Positions 34,561 through 47,394 of a stretch of DNA of 64,000 nt are shown here, piece after piece (within the stretch, counting starts at the first letter, position 1; every line of letters begins with the position of its first letter). The notes below the pieces were generated by a model that saw only the letters and a program-made list of their open reading frames with translations, was not told where the DNA came from and ran no database searches. The translations under genes and the position numbers were made by a program. The stretch spans positions 198,136,001 to 198,200,000 of the forward strand of contig CM059582.1 in assembly GCA_030407085.1 (NCBI GenBank). The letters are read 5' to 3'. This DNA is from Trichopria drosophilae (taxonomy: Eukaryota > Arthropoda > Insecta > Hymenoptera > Diapriidae).

Positions 34561-35190
34561 TTATTTTCGTATCAAGGGCGTAAAAGAACTTATGCGCCCA
34601 TAGGTGATCACCGCGCCCGAGGGGCTGGCGAAGACTATTCTTGGGGGTAGGGGGTCGAAACGTCGACATTTGATGAAAAACTATAGGGTAATTTTTTTGC
34701 CGAGGTGACCAAATTCAATACTTTTTCAGACAATAGTCATAAGCATTTTAAACCAGATTTTATGGCATTGTCGTTAACTTTAGGCAGAACCTAAATGTCA
34801 ACCTTTTTTTGTAGAGAATTTCATGCTCTATCTTTTTTGTTTGAAACATTTTTTATTAAAATTTGTATTTTTCAAAATAAATGCAAAAAACTACGAAGAA
34901 ACTTAATTGGAGCTAATTTCTTTTAGTAATGGACGGATGGATCTGCGCCAAAATCTAATCAGATCTAAGTTATGCCAAGACGCGTACTTTAAAAAAAAAT
35001 TTAAGTCAATACGCTTATCCGTTCGCGAGTTATCGCGAGACAAAAAAACGGGACGTACAAATTTTGTTATTGTTGATTTGGGTTCTTTAGGGTCTGAAAC
35101 GTCGACATTTGATGAAAAACTATAGGATAATTTTTATGCCCGAAGTGACCAAATTCAATACTTCGTCCAGACTTAGTCTTGGTCGAAGTA
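34561..35190 (-). repeat. Dispersed repeat Z, copy 3 (reverse, partial)
   Basis: Reverse copy of the right two thirds of Z (compare 17330-17960). It starts at CGAAATAGTTATTTTCGTAT and ends near GACTTAGTCTTGGTCGAAG. Open frame 34907-35125 is on the opposite strand to, and in disagreement with, the frames in other copies. Confidence 0.75.
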
Positions 35191-35369
35191 ATATCTTAAA
35201 AAATTAAGAAATATTATTTGATTCACGAATTTTTGGCGAAATATAGCAAAATTAAACGTTTTAACGATAAAAAATTTTTTTTTCAAAAATGGCTATTAAA
35301 AATCCCTAAATTAATTAATAATTTTAAACAAAATTTTACAGTTTTTATTGTATTACCATTGAATTCCTC
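35191..35369. other. Short unassigned stretch with similarity to block ii
   Basis: GAAATATTATTTGATTCACGAATTTTTGG resembles the sequence near 21262-21290, so it is probably a diverged piece of the same repeat. Confidence 0.35.
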
Positions 35370-36178
35370 CACTGAAAAACAAAAGGTAGCTCTACCGCTT
35401 CTTGACGAGTACCATCATCGGCCTTCGAATTCGGGGCGGCAGCGCTTCCAAATTGGTCGGACAGCCGATCCAAATCACCGATACGGTTACATAAGGATTG
35501 GGCGTTCGCGCTACTTAAACATATAACTAATACGCATTAATACAAACGGTTAATCAATTGTATGCAGTTTTCGGACAGAATTTGACTGTGATTTTAATAT
35601 AAATGTTTTAATATAAATTCTACATTGCAGTAGGGTACTGTATTTTGCAAACGATAATATAAATATACTTACAATTTACGAAATGTATATCGTGTACTCT
35701 TTGTTAAGTAAGCAGAGAGGCAGATGGAGGGTGTAAGAATTTCAAATCACGTTGAAAATAAATAAATTTTCCTTGAAAATTATTACTCGGGTTTTTTTAA
35801 GAGATGATTTCGGTTTTTTATGACAAATATGTACATGTTCATACAAACAATGCAGGTTAATGAAGGGGGTTAAAATTTAAGAATCACATTGAACATGTCC
35901 ATGTTTCCACAGCAGAATATTGTTCACATAAACAGAAATGAAGCGTACTTTGAAAAGGTACGGTATAAGACGACCCTTTTCGAAAGCCTGCAGTTCTACT
36001 TCACGCGGTAACTCTATAACGTGTATGTACCAAGTTCGTGCATAGACTATGCGAAGGGAAGAGTGTGCTCCCTTTCGGGACCGATAGCAGCACCAAACGG
36101 TCGGTAAAGTAGGCGTAACCCGTTAAAACCGGTAGTACTACCGACAGGTACGGTAGAGCTACCTATTGTTTTTCAGTG
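35370..36178. mobile_element. Non-autonomous element with CACTGAAAAAC ends
   Basis: About 809 bp between CACTGAAAAACAA, AGGTAGCTCTACCG and their complements (36146-36178). The inverted ends match over about 28 bp with one or two mismatches. Neither TA nor any other target duplication is evident. No transposase. GGTCGG-type and ACCGGT-type short palindromes occur inside. Confidence 0.6.
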
Positions 36179-37106
36179 TCGTCAAGAATTAGTAATGAAA
36201 TAATATATAAAACAACCCATGTACCATAATCTATATCGAAATAATTACTATCAATGGTGACAAAGTAAACTCCAGCTTCGCAAACGGCATTCCTAAATAG
36301 CTATTTTCGTATCATGGGCGTAAAAGTTGTACGCCCGCGGTGCGAACATAATTTTTTGTCATAGTAGGCGTAAAATCGTACTTTACGCCAAGTAGGCGTA
36401 AAGACGCACTTTACGCCCCCAAAAAGAGGCGTAAAGTCGAACTTTAGGCCTACTATGACGAAAAACTGTTTATATACATTTTAACGAACATTCATAGAAA
36501 CTTCTAATGAAAGGTAGATATTATTTTAAAAAAAACGGTATCATTTACGAGATATCAATACGAAATTGGTTGATTAATGTTTGTTTTTGTAGCGCACGAT
36601 GATGGTCAGGATTAAAGTATGACGACATGGTGGTAGGTTCACTGATACATTTATATCAGTGGTCAGATTCAAAGCAATATAGAAAGTAATTCGCAAGGTG
36701 TAGCATACCAGAGGGCGATAGTGTTGCATCTGCTACTTTTTTAATTTTCAAATTTTACCTTTAGATTCGTCATCGGCGGCCCAAAAAACCACACATACCG
36801 TGTTTCACGCATTTTTATTAATTATAAAATTGTATACCAGATACCTTATGGGCAATTCGACAACATTCCGATTCGGAATGTCATTCAGTTTTATCAACGA
36901 CACTTGATTTTTTACGTTTAATCCGCTATTTGCTATTTTGTAATGCTAAATTCTAATTCGAAATCTGCAATCCCAACATTCACTAAAATCTAACATTCAA
37001 AGAAGTTATCGATATTCCGTATGAAATGCACCCGAAAGCTGTTCTTTTTTCATGTTCTTATATGAAATTGTAGTCCTTTTTTAAATTATGGAATCGACTG
37101 TTAATG
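36179..37106. other. Unassigned right-arm-only sequence with GGCGTAAAG motifs
   Basis: 36300-36450 holds several copies of GGCGTAAAG and its complement, near a GTATCATGGGCGTAAAAG segment like the end of repeat Z. The remainder is unrecognised. Confidence 0.4.
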
Positions 37107-38415
37107 CTACGGTATTGGCGAACAACTAATTTCGTGTTTATGGTATACATCTCTTGACATCAAAAAGTGTCCCTTGGTGAGCCATAAAATTGTACAATTA
37201 TTTTTAAAGCACGTTTTTAAATTACGAGTACATTCGTGTACTTGTGTAGAAATATATAATTCTTCAGATTAATAAGTTGGGATAGTAAGATATTGCAAGT
37301 GCTCAACAATATTTCTGAATATTCTTGCAGTTCTTTCGAAATTTAATTAAGAATTAGAAGCTCGTATCCGCGTTATATTACTTTACGACTGGGTAGTTGG
37401 AATTTTATATTACCGTTGTCGGGAGAACAATGCGGGTTACCAAAAGTGGTATTTTGGTACGTATGAAGAAGAATTGTCATGCGAATTAACAACTCACTTG
37501 CAGAATTAAAATAACTGGAGTACGTACAACCCGCATTTTTAAAGAATTCATCGCAATTACGAGTAGCAAGTCGAAAATATTTCGGAACAAATATTTACTT
37601 GTAATGTGTATTATCAGTATTCAATTGGTTTTTCAAATATGGTAGGAAAGTATTTTCGGTAATAACATACGAATTTTAAATCCATGGTTCTATCAAATTC
37701 AGTATTTGAAACGTGTGCTAAATAATCTTCACGCTAATTGCTATTGGATTTCACAAAATCAACCAAAAGTGTCTCGTGGTAAGCCATAAAATTGAAAGAC
37801 TATTTATTTAAAGCAATTAAATTACAAGTACATTCTTCTACATGTGGGCAAATGTATATAATACTTACAATTGTTGCGTTCCGTGGCTGTTTATATATAT
37901 CCATCGCGTCTTTTAATTAAAGTTAATTCACTTAAAAATCTCCTAAGCTTTTCACACATGAAGGTATTAATAATATTTAAAAAAACGTTAAGCGTATGCA
38001 CGGCATTTTAATGACACATTTTCAAACCCGTGTTATAGACAAGTATAAGAAAAATAAGTCTTTAGTTCTAAAAAACATTTCCATGATGTGACAATAAATA
38101 AAATATTATCTTGTAAAATTATTCTATGTTTCGTAATTATACGCTACTCAACGCATTTTAAATTTCAATTATATATATACTTCAATGTAATCGATATAAA
38201 GATATGCTGTACCGAAGTGAACAGAATAGTGGATAATGCAAATATTTTTTAAAAGTTGTCCGAATTCTAGATTTGCCACATACGTCATCGATATACAAAA
38301 CAACTTATTTTACATACAGATATACATGCTGCTATTGAAATCAGAGTAATGTTAACATATGTGAATGAAATGTCGCATTGTCTTAATCTAAATCTTAATC
38401 TTGTCTTCCCCCGGT
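37107..38415. repeat. Palindrome outer block, right copy
   Basis: Reverse counterpart of 14849-15092, 16492-17310 and 18455-18705. The left-arm MITE and the Z/Q segment are absent, giving the empty site for the MITE near 38165-38184. No gene recognised. Confidence 0.85.
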
Positions 38416-39239
38416 ATATGGGCAAATCCACAGAACTTTTAAACTTAGGTGTAAGTGAAGACATGCTAGTTTATATTTGTATTGAAACATATGTACGGGG
38501 TAAAACAAGTATAATAGTCGTAAATATAGATACCGATGAAGTATTAGTCTCATAGCAGCGAATTTGAAACGATTTCAGGAAGGCTAATGAAGAAAAATTG
38601 ACAAGTTTGACTTGTAAGTTGCCTAAACTTTTCTAATCTTAACAGTTTTTCTGTGACGCCGTAATAGTTATCGAACTAAATCCAATTGAATTAGCTTCCT
38701 GTATCAATTATACAATCTCACCTGCCAGAAAATCGATGTGCTACTTCCCAGACGGTAGTTATGATACGGTTAAAATGTGTAAGAACATAATTGAGTTTTT
38801 TTAATTTTGGCAAAGTTAACTGTTTTAACAACACGCCGTCTTTCTAAATTCAAAGCTATGAACATACCTTTATAGTTAACGTGAAAACGAAAATTTTGAG
38901 ACGTGGTAGAAGTGTGTGCTGCAAGTATTCATCAAATGACAGCACTTCAAATATAGGTTGTCGAAACGTAACTCGTGTGTGCGTGTGTGTGTGTGTGCGT
39001 GTGCGTGTGCGTGTGCGTGTGCGTGTGTGTGTGTGCGCGCGCGCGCGCGCGCGTGTGTGTGTGCGTGAGTGGGCGCGGGGGTGTAGGTGTGTTTGTGTGT
39101 TTGTGAGTTAGATAAGCAAACTAATGTTTGTGAGCAGGTTGGTGAAAGTATTGTAATAAATAAAATGAAAAAATATAAATCTAAAAATGTTAAATACCAA
39201 AAAATAGGTTAAATAAAGTATTCTTATATTATAACTGGA
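38416..39239. other. Unassigned sequence with GT microsatellite
   Basis: Outside the palindrome. A GT/GTGCGT/GC microsatellite spans about 38974-39104. Open frames over it are simple-sequence artefacts. Confidence 0.6.
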
Positions 39240-39715
39240 ATTGTATTAATATTGACTTTGGTAATTTTGACCTTTTGCAACTTTGAGTTTGGCAATTTTA
39301 GCATTTGGTAATTTTGATTTTGGTAATTTTGCCCTTTCGCAATTTTCAGTTTAGCAATTTTAGCATTTGGTAATTTTGACATTAGTAATTTTGATATTTA
39401 GGAACTTTACATTTAACAGATCTACTTTTTAGTAAATTCAATATTTTGGTAGAATGCATACTGTGGAACCAATCCGCTTGTATTTGGGAATTTGCAAATT
39501 GGTAACTTTGGTTATTAGAAACATTGCCTTTAGGCATTTTGGTATTTGGTAATTTTGATTTTGGTAAGTTTAACATTATGAAAGATTGGTTTTAGTAATT
39601 TTTTTAATTGGGATATTTTGATATTGGGGTTATTGAGTATTGGTATATATGAATTTGGGTATATTAAATTTTAGGTATTTTGGCTCTCAGGAATTATGAC
39701 CTTTAGGGATTTTAA
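39240..39715. repeat. Degenerate TTTGGTAATTTTGA minisatellite
   Basis: About 20 imperfect units of 14-17 bp based on TTTGGTAATTTTGAY, decaying toward the right and ending just before the left end of Y3. Confidence 0.85.
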
Positions 39716-39903
39716 CCCCCACCCCACAACGTTAAAATATTAACGGATCAAACCATTACTGATTTAACTTATTTTGAATTATTTGGTCTAGATGCGATGA
39801 AATAAATAACGTCAACTTTTTCAGGATACAAATATTCTTTATTTAAAAATATATGAGATATTCATAATATAATTTTCAATTTATTAATTGACAAATATTC
39901 TAA

Positions 39904-41238
39904 TCAAATTCTACCCGGGTATAACAACGAGATTCGTCTGCAACGAGACGGATGCAGCCGTAAGAAAAAGTCTTTTCTACTAATGAACAGATTGCATCGG
40001 TTGCAACGAAACTGGTTCATCAGGTGACGACGAGACTTTAGGTGTCGTTGATAATGAATGTTCTTTTTAAAAAGAAGACGACATTCTTCACATTTCAACG
40101 GTTGTGGTTTTTTGAAAATCTCGGTCTCTGCTGAAGTGAAATCGTCGTCAAAACATATATCCTCCCAATCATCATGCACAATTTCCACGGGTCTATTAGG
40201 TTCGAAGGGTGACCGTGTATCAAAGATAAACCCCTCCAAGTTTATCCATTCCTCGTTATTTGCATCACTAACTTCCTCGTGCAATTTTGGCGATTTGCTG
40301 CTATTCTCAATATTTGATTGCGTATTGGATTCCAGTGAATTCTTCTCTTCTCCGACTACAGATGGAGAATCATTGGATGTTGCTGTAGCAATAGCATCAT
40401 CACCGATGACATCTAGAACATTATCCAGCAAATCGACTTCGATGTCCTCGTTATTTGCATCACGAACTTCCTCGAGCAATTTTGGCGATTTGCTGCTATT
40501 CTCAATATTTGATTGCCTATTGGATTCCAGTGAATTCTTCTCTTCTCCGACTCCAGATGGAGAATCATTGGATGTTGCTGCAGCAATAGCATCATCACCG
40601 ATGACATCTAGAACATTATCCAGCAAATCGACTTCGATGTCCTCGTTATTTGCATCACGAACTTCCTCGAGCAATTTTGGCGATTTGCTGCTATTCTCAA
40701 TATTTGATTGCCTATTGGATTCCAGTGAATTCTTCTCTTCTCCGACTCCAGATGGAGAATCATTGGATGTTGCTGCAGCAATAGCATCATCACCGATGAC
40801 ATCTAAAATATCATCCAGCAAATCGACGTCGATGTCGTCGTTATTTGCATCACTAACTTCCTCGTGCAATTTTGGCGATTTGCTGCTATTCTCAAGTTTG
40901 CATTGCGTGTTGGATTCCAGTGAATTCTTCTCTTCTCCGACTCCAGATGGAGAATCATTGGATGTTGCTGTAGCAATTGCATCATCACCGATGACATCTA
41001 AAATATCATCCAGCAAATCGACGTCGATGTCTATCGTATTTTCACAATTGCCGATATTTTGCGCATCCATCATGGTCGTTTCGGAAATAATATCTATACA
41101 AAAAGAAATCATTGGGATAAGTGTTTATAATCCTTAAAATACCATACACATATACATGAAAAATTCTTTTACTTATACGAAAAATTAGAGCTGGACACAA
41201 GATGATATTAATAGTATATTACGATACTTACCAGACAT
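39904..41238 (-). CDS. Acidic-repeat C2H2 zinc-finger protein, copy B (spliced)
   Basis: Same structure as copy A: exon 1 41232-41238 (ATG TCT G), intron 41094-41231 (138 nt, GT-AG), exon 2 41093-39904, giving 398 residues. It has four, not three, 65-residue acidic repeats (about residues 24-283). Units 2 and 3 are almost identical, so one is probably a recent in-frame duplication. The C-terminal fingers are intact: C337, C340, H353, H359, then C366, C369, H383, C387. Differences from copy A are scattered amino-acid changes (for example D/H in the first finger loop) with no stop or frameshift. Candidate polyadenylation hexamer at 39838-39843. Function unknown; the fingers imply nucleic-acid binding, which is inference. 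Confidence 0.75.
40252..41031 (-). repeat. 195-bp coding minisatellite, four units
   Basis: Four tandem 195-bp units within zinc-finger gene copy B, versus three at 5706-6290. Confidence 0.9.
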
Positions 41239-42370
41239 TATTTTAGTTTTTTCAACTGGTGCAAATGATGTTTGAACTCTTGACACCTGACAACTCGTCC
41301 TTGCTGAATGTTTTCAATAATTCGGAAAACGTAATCCTGCCAAAGAAATCTGGAAATTATGAATTTTCGGCGAGTCGTTGATGTGTCTCTTTCTAGGTTG
41401 AAGGAAATCACTTGTCACTTGGCAGAGAAAATTGTTGAAATGTCTCTTCAAACTATCGGGAGCGGAAACACTGCGTTGATTGCGGAAAGAGATCAAATGA
41501 CTGAACCTTACGGAGCAACTGAGAAACTGAGAATGACCGGACCTTTAGCCAAAAACTAGACTAGACTTTCAGGTAAGGACTGTGGTCATTAAGGGACTAA
41601 GCACATTCGTCTTATCTACATCCAATACTTAGAAATAACCAATGACGAAAGCCTGCATGTACACAGGTACTTAACTATGGCATCCACAGTAATAAATACC
41701 GGCTGAACCGAACCCAGGAATTGGAAAATTTGAATGGCTAAATCCGTATAACAGACATGTTTGCTATCAGATGTGTATGCTAACCTACTGCAATAACCTC
41801 AAAGCCCTGATTTCGTGCTGACTTCATACATTCATACCGGTTTGTAAGAGTTTTAAAAAAACTTATACAATTTAATTATATAGATTTGTTATATTAGATG
41901 AACATTGAGAATACAACAGGAAAATTTGATTTTCCACAAACCTAATGTGACTAAGGTCCAGATGTGACCCTCGAACTCCCATGATCGCTGTTAGTATTTC
42001 AGATAACACTCCTGCATCTTATTGCATCATGCTAGCTTACTTTCTCATATAATATGCCAAACCTACACAGAAATATATTCGTATTCAGCGACCACAAAAA
42101 CCGCCAAAGTAGCTATTTTCATGTGGATTTGTCAACATGTCCAATGTTTCATCCGCCATATTGAATGCGCCACTTTGAATTTTTAGAACATGACACCAGA
42201 TTCGTATTCAAAGACCTCAAAAACAATAAATGCTCAACAATTTGCAATACTGTAAGTAGCGCTTTATGGTTTACGACTGAAAAGAATACAATAAAGTGCC
42301 TTAAAATCTACTAGTAGAATAAAACGCTAGTATACGTACTGTATTGAAGCTACACCATACAATAAACTTA

Positions 42371-42795
42371 CACTGAAAAAAGTGGGAAGTAAAATTACAT
42401 TTCAGTAATGTAATTATTTACAACGATTTTCGTGGTCAAATTACACATTTGTTGTAGTTCTCCAGCGATTTCTGAAGGTGTTTTACCATAAATAAAGTAA
42501 TATTACAATAAAACTGTAATTTTACAACAAAAATCATAGGACACAAAAATACCAGTGATAATTATGGTAATTTTCCATCAGAAACTGTAAAAAATTTTAC
42601 ATTGTTTGTGTAATTTTCCTGAGAAAATCACTGTATATTTACAAGCTCCACGGAAATTTTACACCGCTTTTCAAAGAAATTTTACATTGAACAGGTTATA
42701 CTTTACCAGGTTTCGGTAACTTTCCTGCGATTATCAGTGGTATTTTTGTGTCCTACGATTTTCGTGGTAAACTTACATCAACACTTTTTACAGTG
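42371..42795. mobile_element. TA-flanked MITE in Y3
   Basis: 425 bp with ends CACTGAAAAAAGTG and CACTTTTTACAGTG. The same insertion, same length, is in Y4 (49811-50235). Y2 has the empty site AAACATATGCTAATG at about 7623-7637. It is rich in internal short inverted repeats such as TTTTACAGTT-type motifs. Tc1/mariner-type by target and end sequence. Confidence 0.92.
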
Positions 42796-45503
42796 TATGC
42801 TAATGAACGTATACATCTATATTTCGTATGCGTCGCGTATACGTTTTGTGATCGTTCGTCGTATAGAACGTCGAGCATGATAGTTGTATACAAGTGCGTA
42901 TACGAGGCGAATAGAGCACATGCCACGAATCATCTAGTACCAACTGCTACAAAGGATAACACTTGTTGAATACGTATGTCAAATACTTGTTTCATAATTG
43001 TTTTTCATAAACAACAAATTTCATAATTGTGACATTTATGAACATACGGAAGTTTATTTGAGCCAATAATTTTAAATCCCATTTTTTACGACTTTTCGAA
43101 GACTTAGATGTAGAGTGAGTATTGAACCTTTTATCAATTTCAATATTATTTTGTATTTTATCAGGTATTCTACGATACTTTTTTCTTTAAAATATCTTCT
43201 GCATAAACATATAATTGTCTTATTTATCATTTCCTATACCATTTTATACGTATATTAATTCTGGACGTTTTAAGAGCATGGTCTAAAACGAAGAATATCT
43301 CATTTCATGATTTAAAAGACAAAACAAACGGACACAAATTCATTTATTGTTGAATTGGGCTCCTTAGGGTCTGAAACGTCGACATTTGATGAAAAACTAT
43401 AGGTTAATTTTTATGCCTGAAGTGACCAAATTCAATACTTCGTCCAGATCAAAAAATAGTGGATAATATTAACAAATAGTGTAATGATAACAAATTATTA
43501 AACAGTAAGTAATCTTTCCTCAATTTTATAGAATATTCATATTTCGGTCTTCACCATTTAGCGACAAATACTTTTTTTCTGAACAAAATATTATTTATAT
43601 AATTTTCACATTAAATAATCAATTACGTGCAAAATTCATTCGTTTTGTTACATTCAAACACATATTTTTAAAAATAATATGAGTTTTTGTTTCTGTTTTG
43701 TTAAAAAGTAAAATAAAACGATTTGTGACGTTTTTTAGCTGGATTAGAAACAAAAATATACTTATATTAATGTATTTTGGGAAATAACAAATTTTAAAAG
43801 CGTAGTATTCTAATAAATAACACATTAACCAGTTTATTTACATCTATACTGCTTACTGATAGCTTAAAAACCCGACATAGGAAATATTAAAACCTGCCTT
43901 TTGAAGATCGATTTGATGTTTTCACTTAGTCCTATAGAGTGTTTACATTTGTAGTATTTGCACTGTATGGAATATGAAGAGTCGGAATTTTGGTACCCTC
44001 TATAATCTGTTTGCATAAACTAACACGTTACTTTTATTCATTTCTGAATAACACCTATGTAAATAAAAATAAAAATTTCTGTACTGAAGACGCAGAGAAA
44101 CACAAGTGTGAATGGAACTGTAAATAAAAAGGAAATTAATATTCCTGTGATTTAAGTGATTGTTTGTAAAGTGGTTTAATATACGGGGCATTCCACACCA
44201 AATGTGCAACTTTTTTTTCATATTTTTTTCTTCTTATCTAACTAGTCTCTCATCTTTAGAACATAAAAATGAAGCACTTTGGATCATATATAATAATAAA
44301 ATATCGTTTGTATGAAATATTATAAAACTCTTTGCATTAAATCAAAATTTCTACTCTAATTTTCATAAATGATTTAAGCTGCATAATATTAGTATAAAAA
44401 ATTAATACAATACATGGTTTCTGTAGAATTTTTATCAAGCTTTCGTATAGAAGTATTTATTTTTATGAATTATTACAGAAAGGCATACAAAAATCGTTTC
44501 GATGTATGTAATTTAAATTTTACAATAGATCCACCGTTTTTAAAAATCTGAAAAAATTCAGAAAAAAACCTCTGTTTGGTACATTTCTAACAGCATAATA
44601 GACATCTTGGGCTGTGCCTATTTTATATGTTCATTATCGATTTGAATTTAATAGCAAAAAATTAAGGCCCCTCAATTGCATGTAAAGCTATACGATAAAG
44701 GGGCCTTCTTTCTCGAAAATTTAAATTTAATTAGCTCCATCAATTTTTATCGTAGCATAATTTTTTTTTATAGTTTTAAAGGCAATTTCATGCTCTACAC
44801 GACATATTTATCCAAATTTATATATTTCTATTTCTTACTCACCATAACTTCAAAAAAGTGCCAGTAGTGTTGAAATGGTTATGTGCAATTCCCCAAGTTG
44901 GAAATTTTAGATTTTTTTAATATTACATTTTTTATTGTCATCCGTTATCTTAATTGGATATTTGTCTACGTGTTTTCTCACAAAAATATCCATCTTCGAA
45001 ATGATCAGATTAGCTATGGGTTGCCGCCGCGTACCGCGAAACATAATTTTTTTTTATAGTTTTAAAGGAAATTTCATGCTCTACACGACTTATCTATCCA
45101 AATTTATATATTTTTATTTCTTACTCTCAATAACTTGCCTGTAATATTGAAATGGTTATGTGCAATTCCCCAAGTTGGCAGGCAACTTTCGCACGGTCGG
45201 GTTTACGTCTCTTCGGGGTATGCACGGATAGTGAACTTTTCCGCCGCTAGTTGCCGTCAGAGCGTTCGTGCATATTTTTGATTCTCTCTACAGAAATGGG
45301 TTTTTGGATAGTCAGAAGGAGGCTTGTCGGTATTCCCTGCCACGGTACCTTATTAGCTATTATAAACGACGTATATTCTGAAAGGTAAATAAAAGGTTAA
45401 AAAGTTATATACTCAGATTGATCATTATAAATTAAAATATAATATTGCTGTAAATTTGTATTTTATAGTAACTCACTGAATTCAGGTATAAATCTATAAA
45501 AGT

Positions 45504-46839
45504 ATGCCTTCTCTCACAGATCGTTGTTGCAATCTTTTTATAAAGCGAAACATAGAAAATTTCCTTCTTCTGGTATTCGTTGTATTACTGCAAGACAAAG
45601 GGAATTATTACCAAATGTTAAGGAAGGTTCCATGCTTTGCTCCCCTTGTCGGAAGGAAATTGATAACATGTTGAAAAATCAATGTAAAGTATATGATCAA
45701 AATGTCCCTACTGAAATTCCAAAGTACATCCAGTGATTTTACTCAAGATTCTTCGTTTCCTGAATCTAATGATAAACGCAAAAATGATTCTGATTGTGGT
45801 TCTGATTATGATACCGATTTTCGTTCAAAAGAGGAAGAATCTTCGAAACATAATCAAAATTGTGAAGTACTGCAGAAATTACAAGCCAAATTTAAAAATC
45901 CAGGGACAACAAATGTTGAAAAATTTCAAATAATTACATTGGCACCTGACTCGTGGAGTATGAATTAAATAGCTACATTTTTTAATTATTCTCGACGACT
46001 TGTCCAAAATGCAAGACATGCGTTACAAGAATTTGGCATCAAAGCTGTCTTGTCCAAACCTTGCAGTACAAGGGCACGATCACTGGCTGCAGACACAGTG
46101 ACAGATGTGACATCCTTTTACGAAAATGATGAAAATAGTCGTCTTTTACCGGGAATGAAGGATTACCTTTCAATTAAGCAGTCAGACGGTTCTCGCAAAC
46201 ATGTCCAAAAACATCTAGTCCTATGTAATTTAAAAGAACTGTACGGGCAGTTTAAAACTTCAAATCCAAATGTAAAAATTTGATTCTCTAAATTTGCACA
46301 ATTACATCCTAAAAACTGCGTTCTTGTAGGTGCAAATGGAACACACGTAGTTTGCGTATGCGTTTATCACCAGAGCGTCAAATGATTGAACGTCATTAAT
46401 GATCGATTGTAGTCGTATTTCTCAAATTACAGAGAATACGGAGAATCAATTATTAAGTTACAAGGAATGCCTTACTTTTATTACTTGCAGTGATCCTTCT
46501 TCAGATTGCTATTATAATAAATGCGTGAACTGTCCTGACATTGACGTCATTCAGAAGTGTTTGCTGGAACAATTTGATAAAGCGGGTATTGAACAAATAG
46601 AATATCAAGTTTGGAATAGTACCGATCGTGCTACGATGGCAACGCAAATACTTCCTGTAGACGAGTTTGTCAATGAATTTTGCACAAAATTGGTCGCTCT
46701 CTAAACTCATCACTATACAGCTAAACAACAGTCAACGTATTTAATTTGGAGAAAACAAAATTTGCTCGAGGGGGAACTCCTTGTACAATGTGATTTTTCG
46801 GAAAACTACGCTTTTGTTGTGCAAGATGCAGCCCATTAA
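45504..46839 (+). pseudogene. Decayed transposase of element X, copy 2
   Basis: Same landmarks and same disabling stops as the X1 gene: stop after LAPDSWSMN, stop after NPNVKI, stop after the LVAL that replaces LDAL, and truncation after CDFSENYAFVVQDAAH. It retains a 6-residue segment (KLQAKF region) that is shortened in X1, so X1 also has a private in-frame loss. Remaining differences are scattered substitutions. Confidence 0.8.
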
Positions 46840-47394
46840 ATAGTAAGCCCAACTGCGCTACCTCCACGTGGAACATCTTGGGTAAAGATAAAGCCGGCAG
46901 CAGCTTAGCTAATCTGATAACTTCGAAGTTAGATATTTTTGTGAGAAAATACGTAGACAAATATCGAATTAAGATAACGGATGACAATAAAAAATTTAAT
47001 ATTAAAAAATCTAAAACTACCGACTTGGGGAATTGCACATAACCCTTTCAACACTACTGGCACTTTTTTGAAGTTATTGTGAGTAAGAAATAAAAATGTA
47101 TACATTTGGATAAATAAGTCTTGTAGGGCATGAAATTCCCTTTAAAATTATAAAAAACATTTATTCTACGATCAAAATTGACGGAGATAATAACATTAAC
47201 TTTTCGAGAAAGAAGACCCCTGTGTTGTATAGCTTTACATGCAATTGAGGGGCCTTCATTTTTTGTTATTAAATTCAAATCGATAATGAACATATATAAT
47301 AGTCACAGCCCAAGATGTCTAAAATGCTGTTAGAAATGTACCAAACAGAGGTTTTTTTATGAATTTTTTCAGATTTTTAAAAACGTTGGATCTA

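Larger units (their letters stand above)
29543..38415. repeat. Giant inverted repeat, right arm
   Basis: Inverted counterpart of 14849-27258. Right-arm-only material: about 31761-34045 (including a foldback element with a SINE) and 35191-37106. Repeat Z/Q material sits at 34046-35190 rather than inside the outer block, so the arm was rearranged after, or during, formation. Confidence 0.85.
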
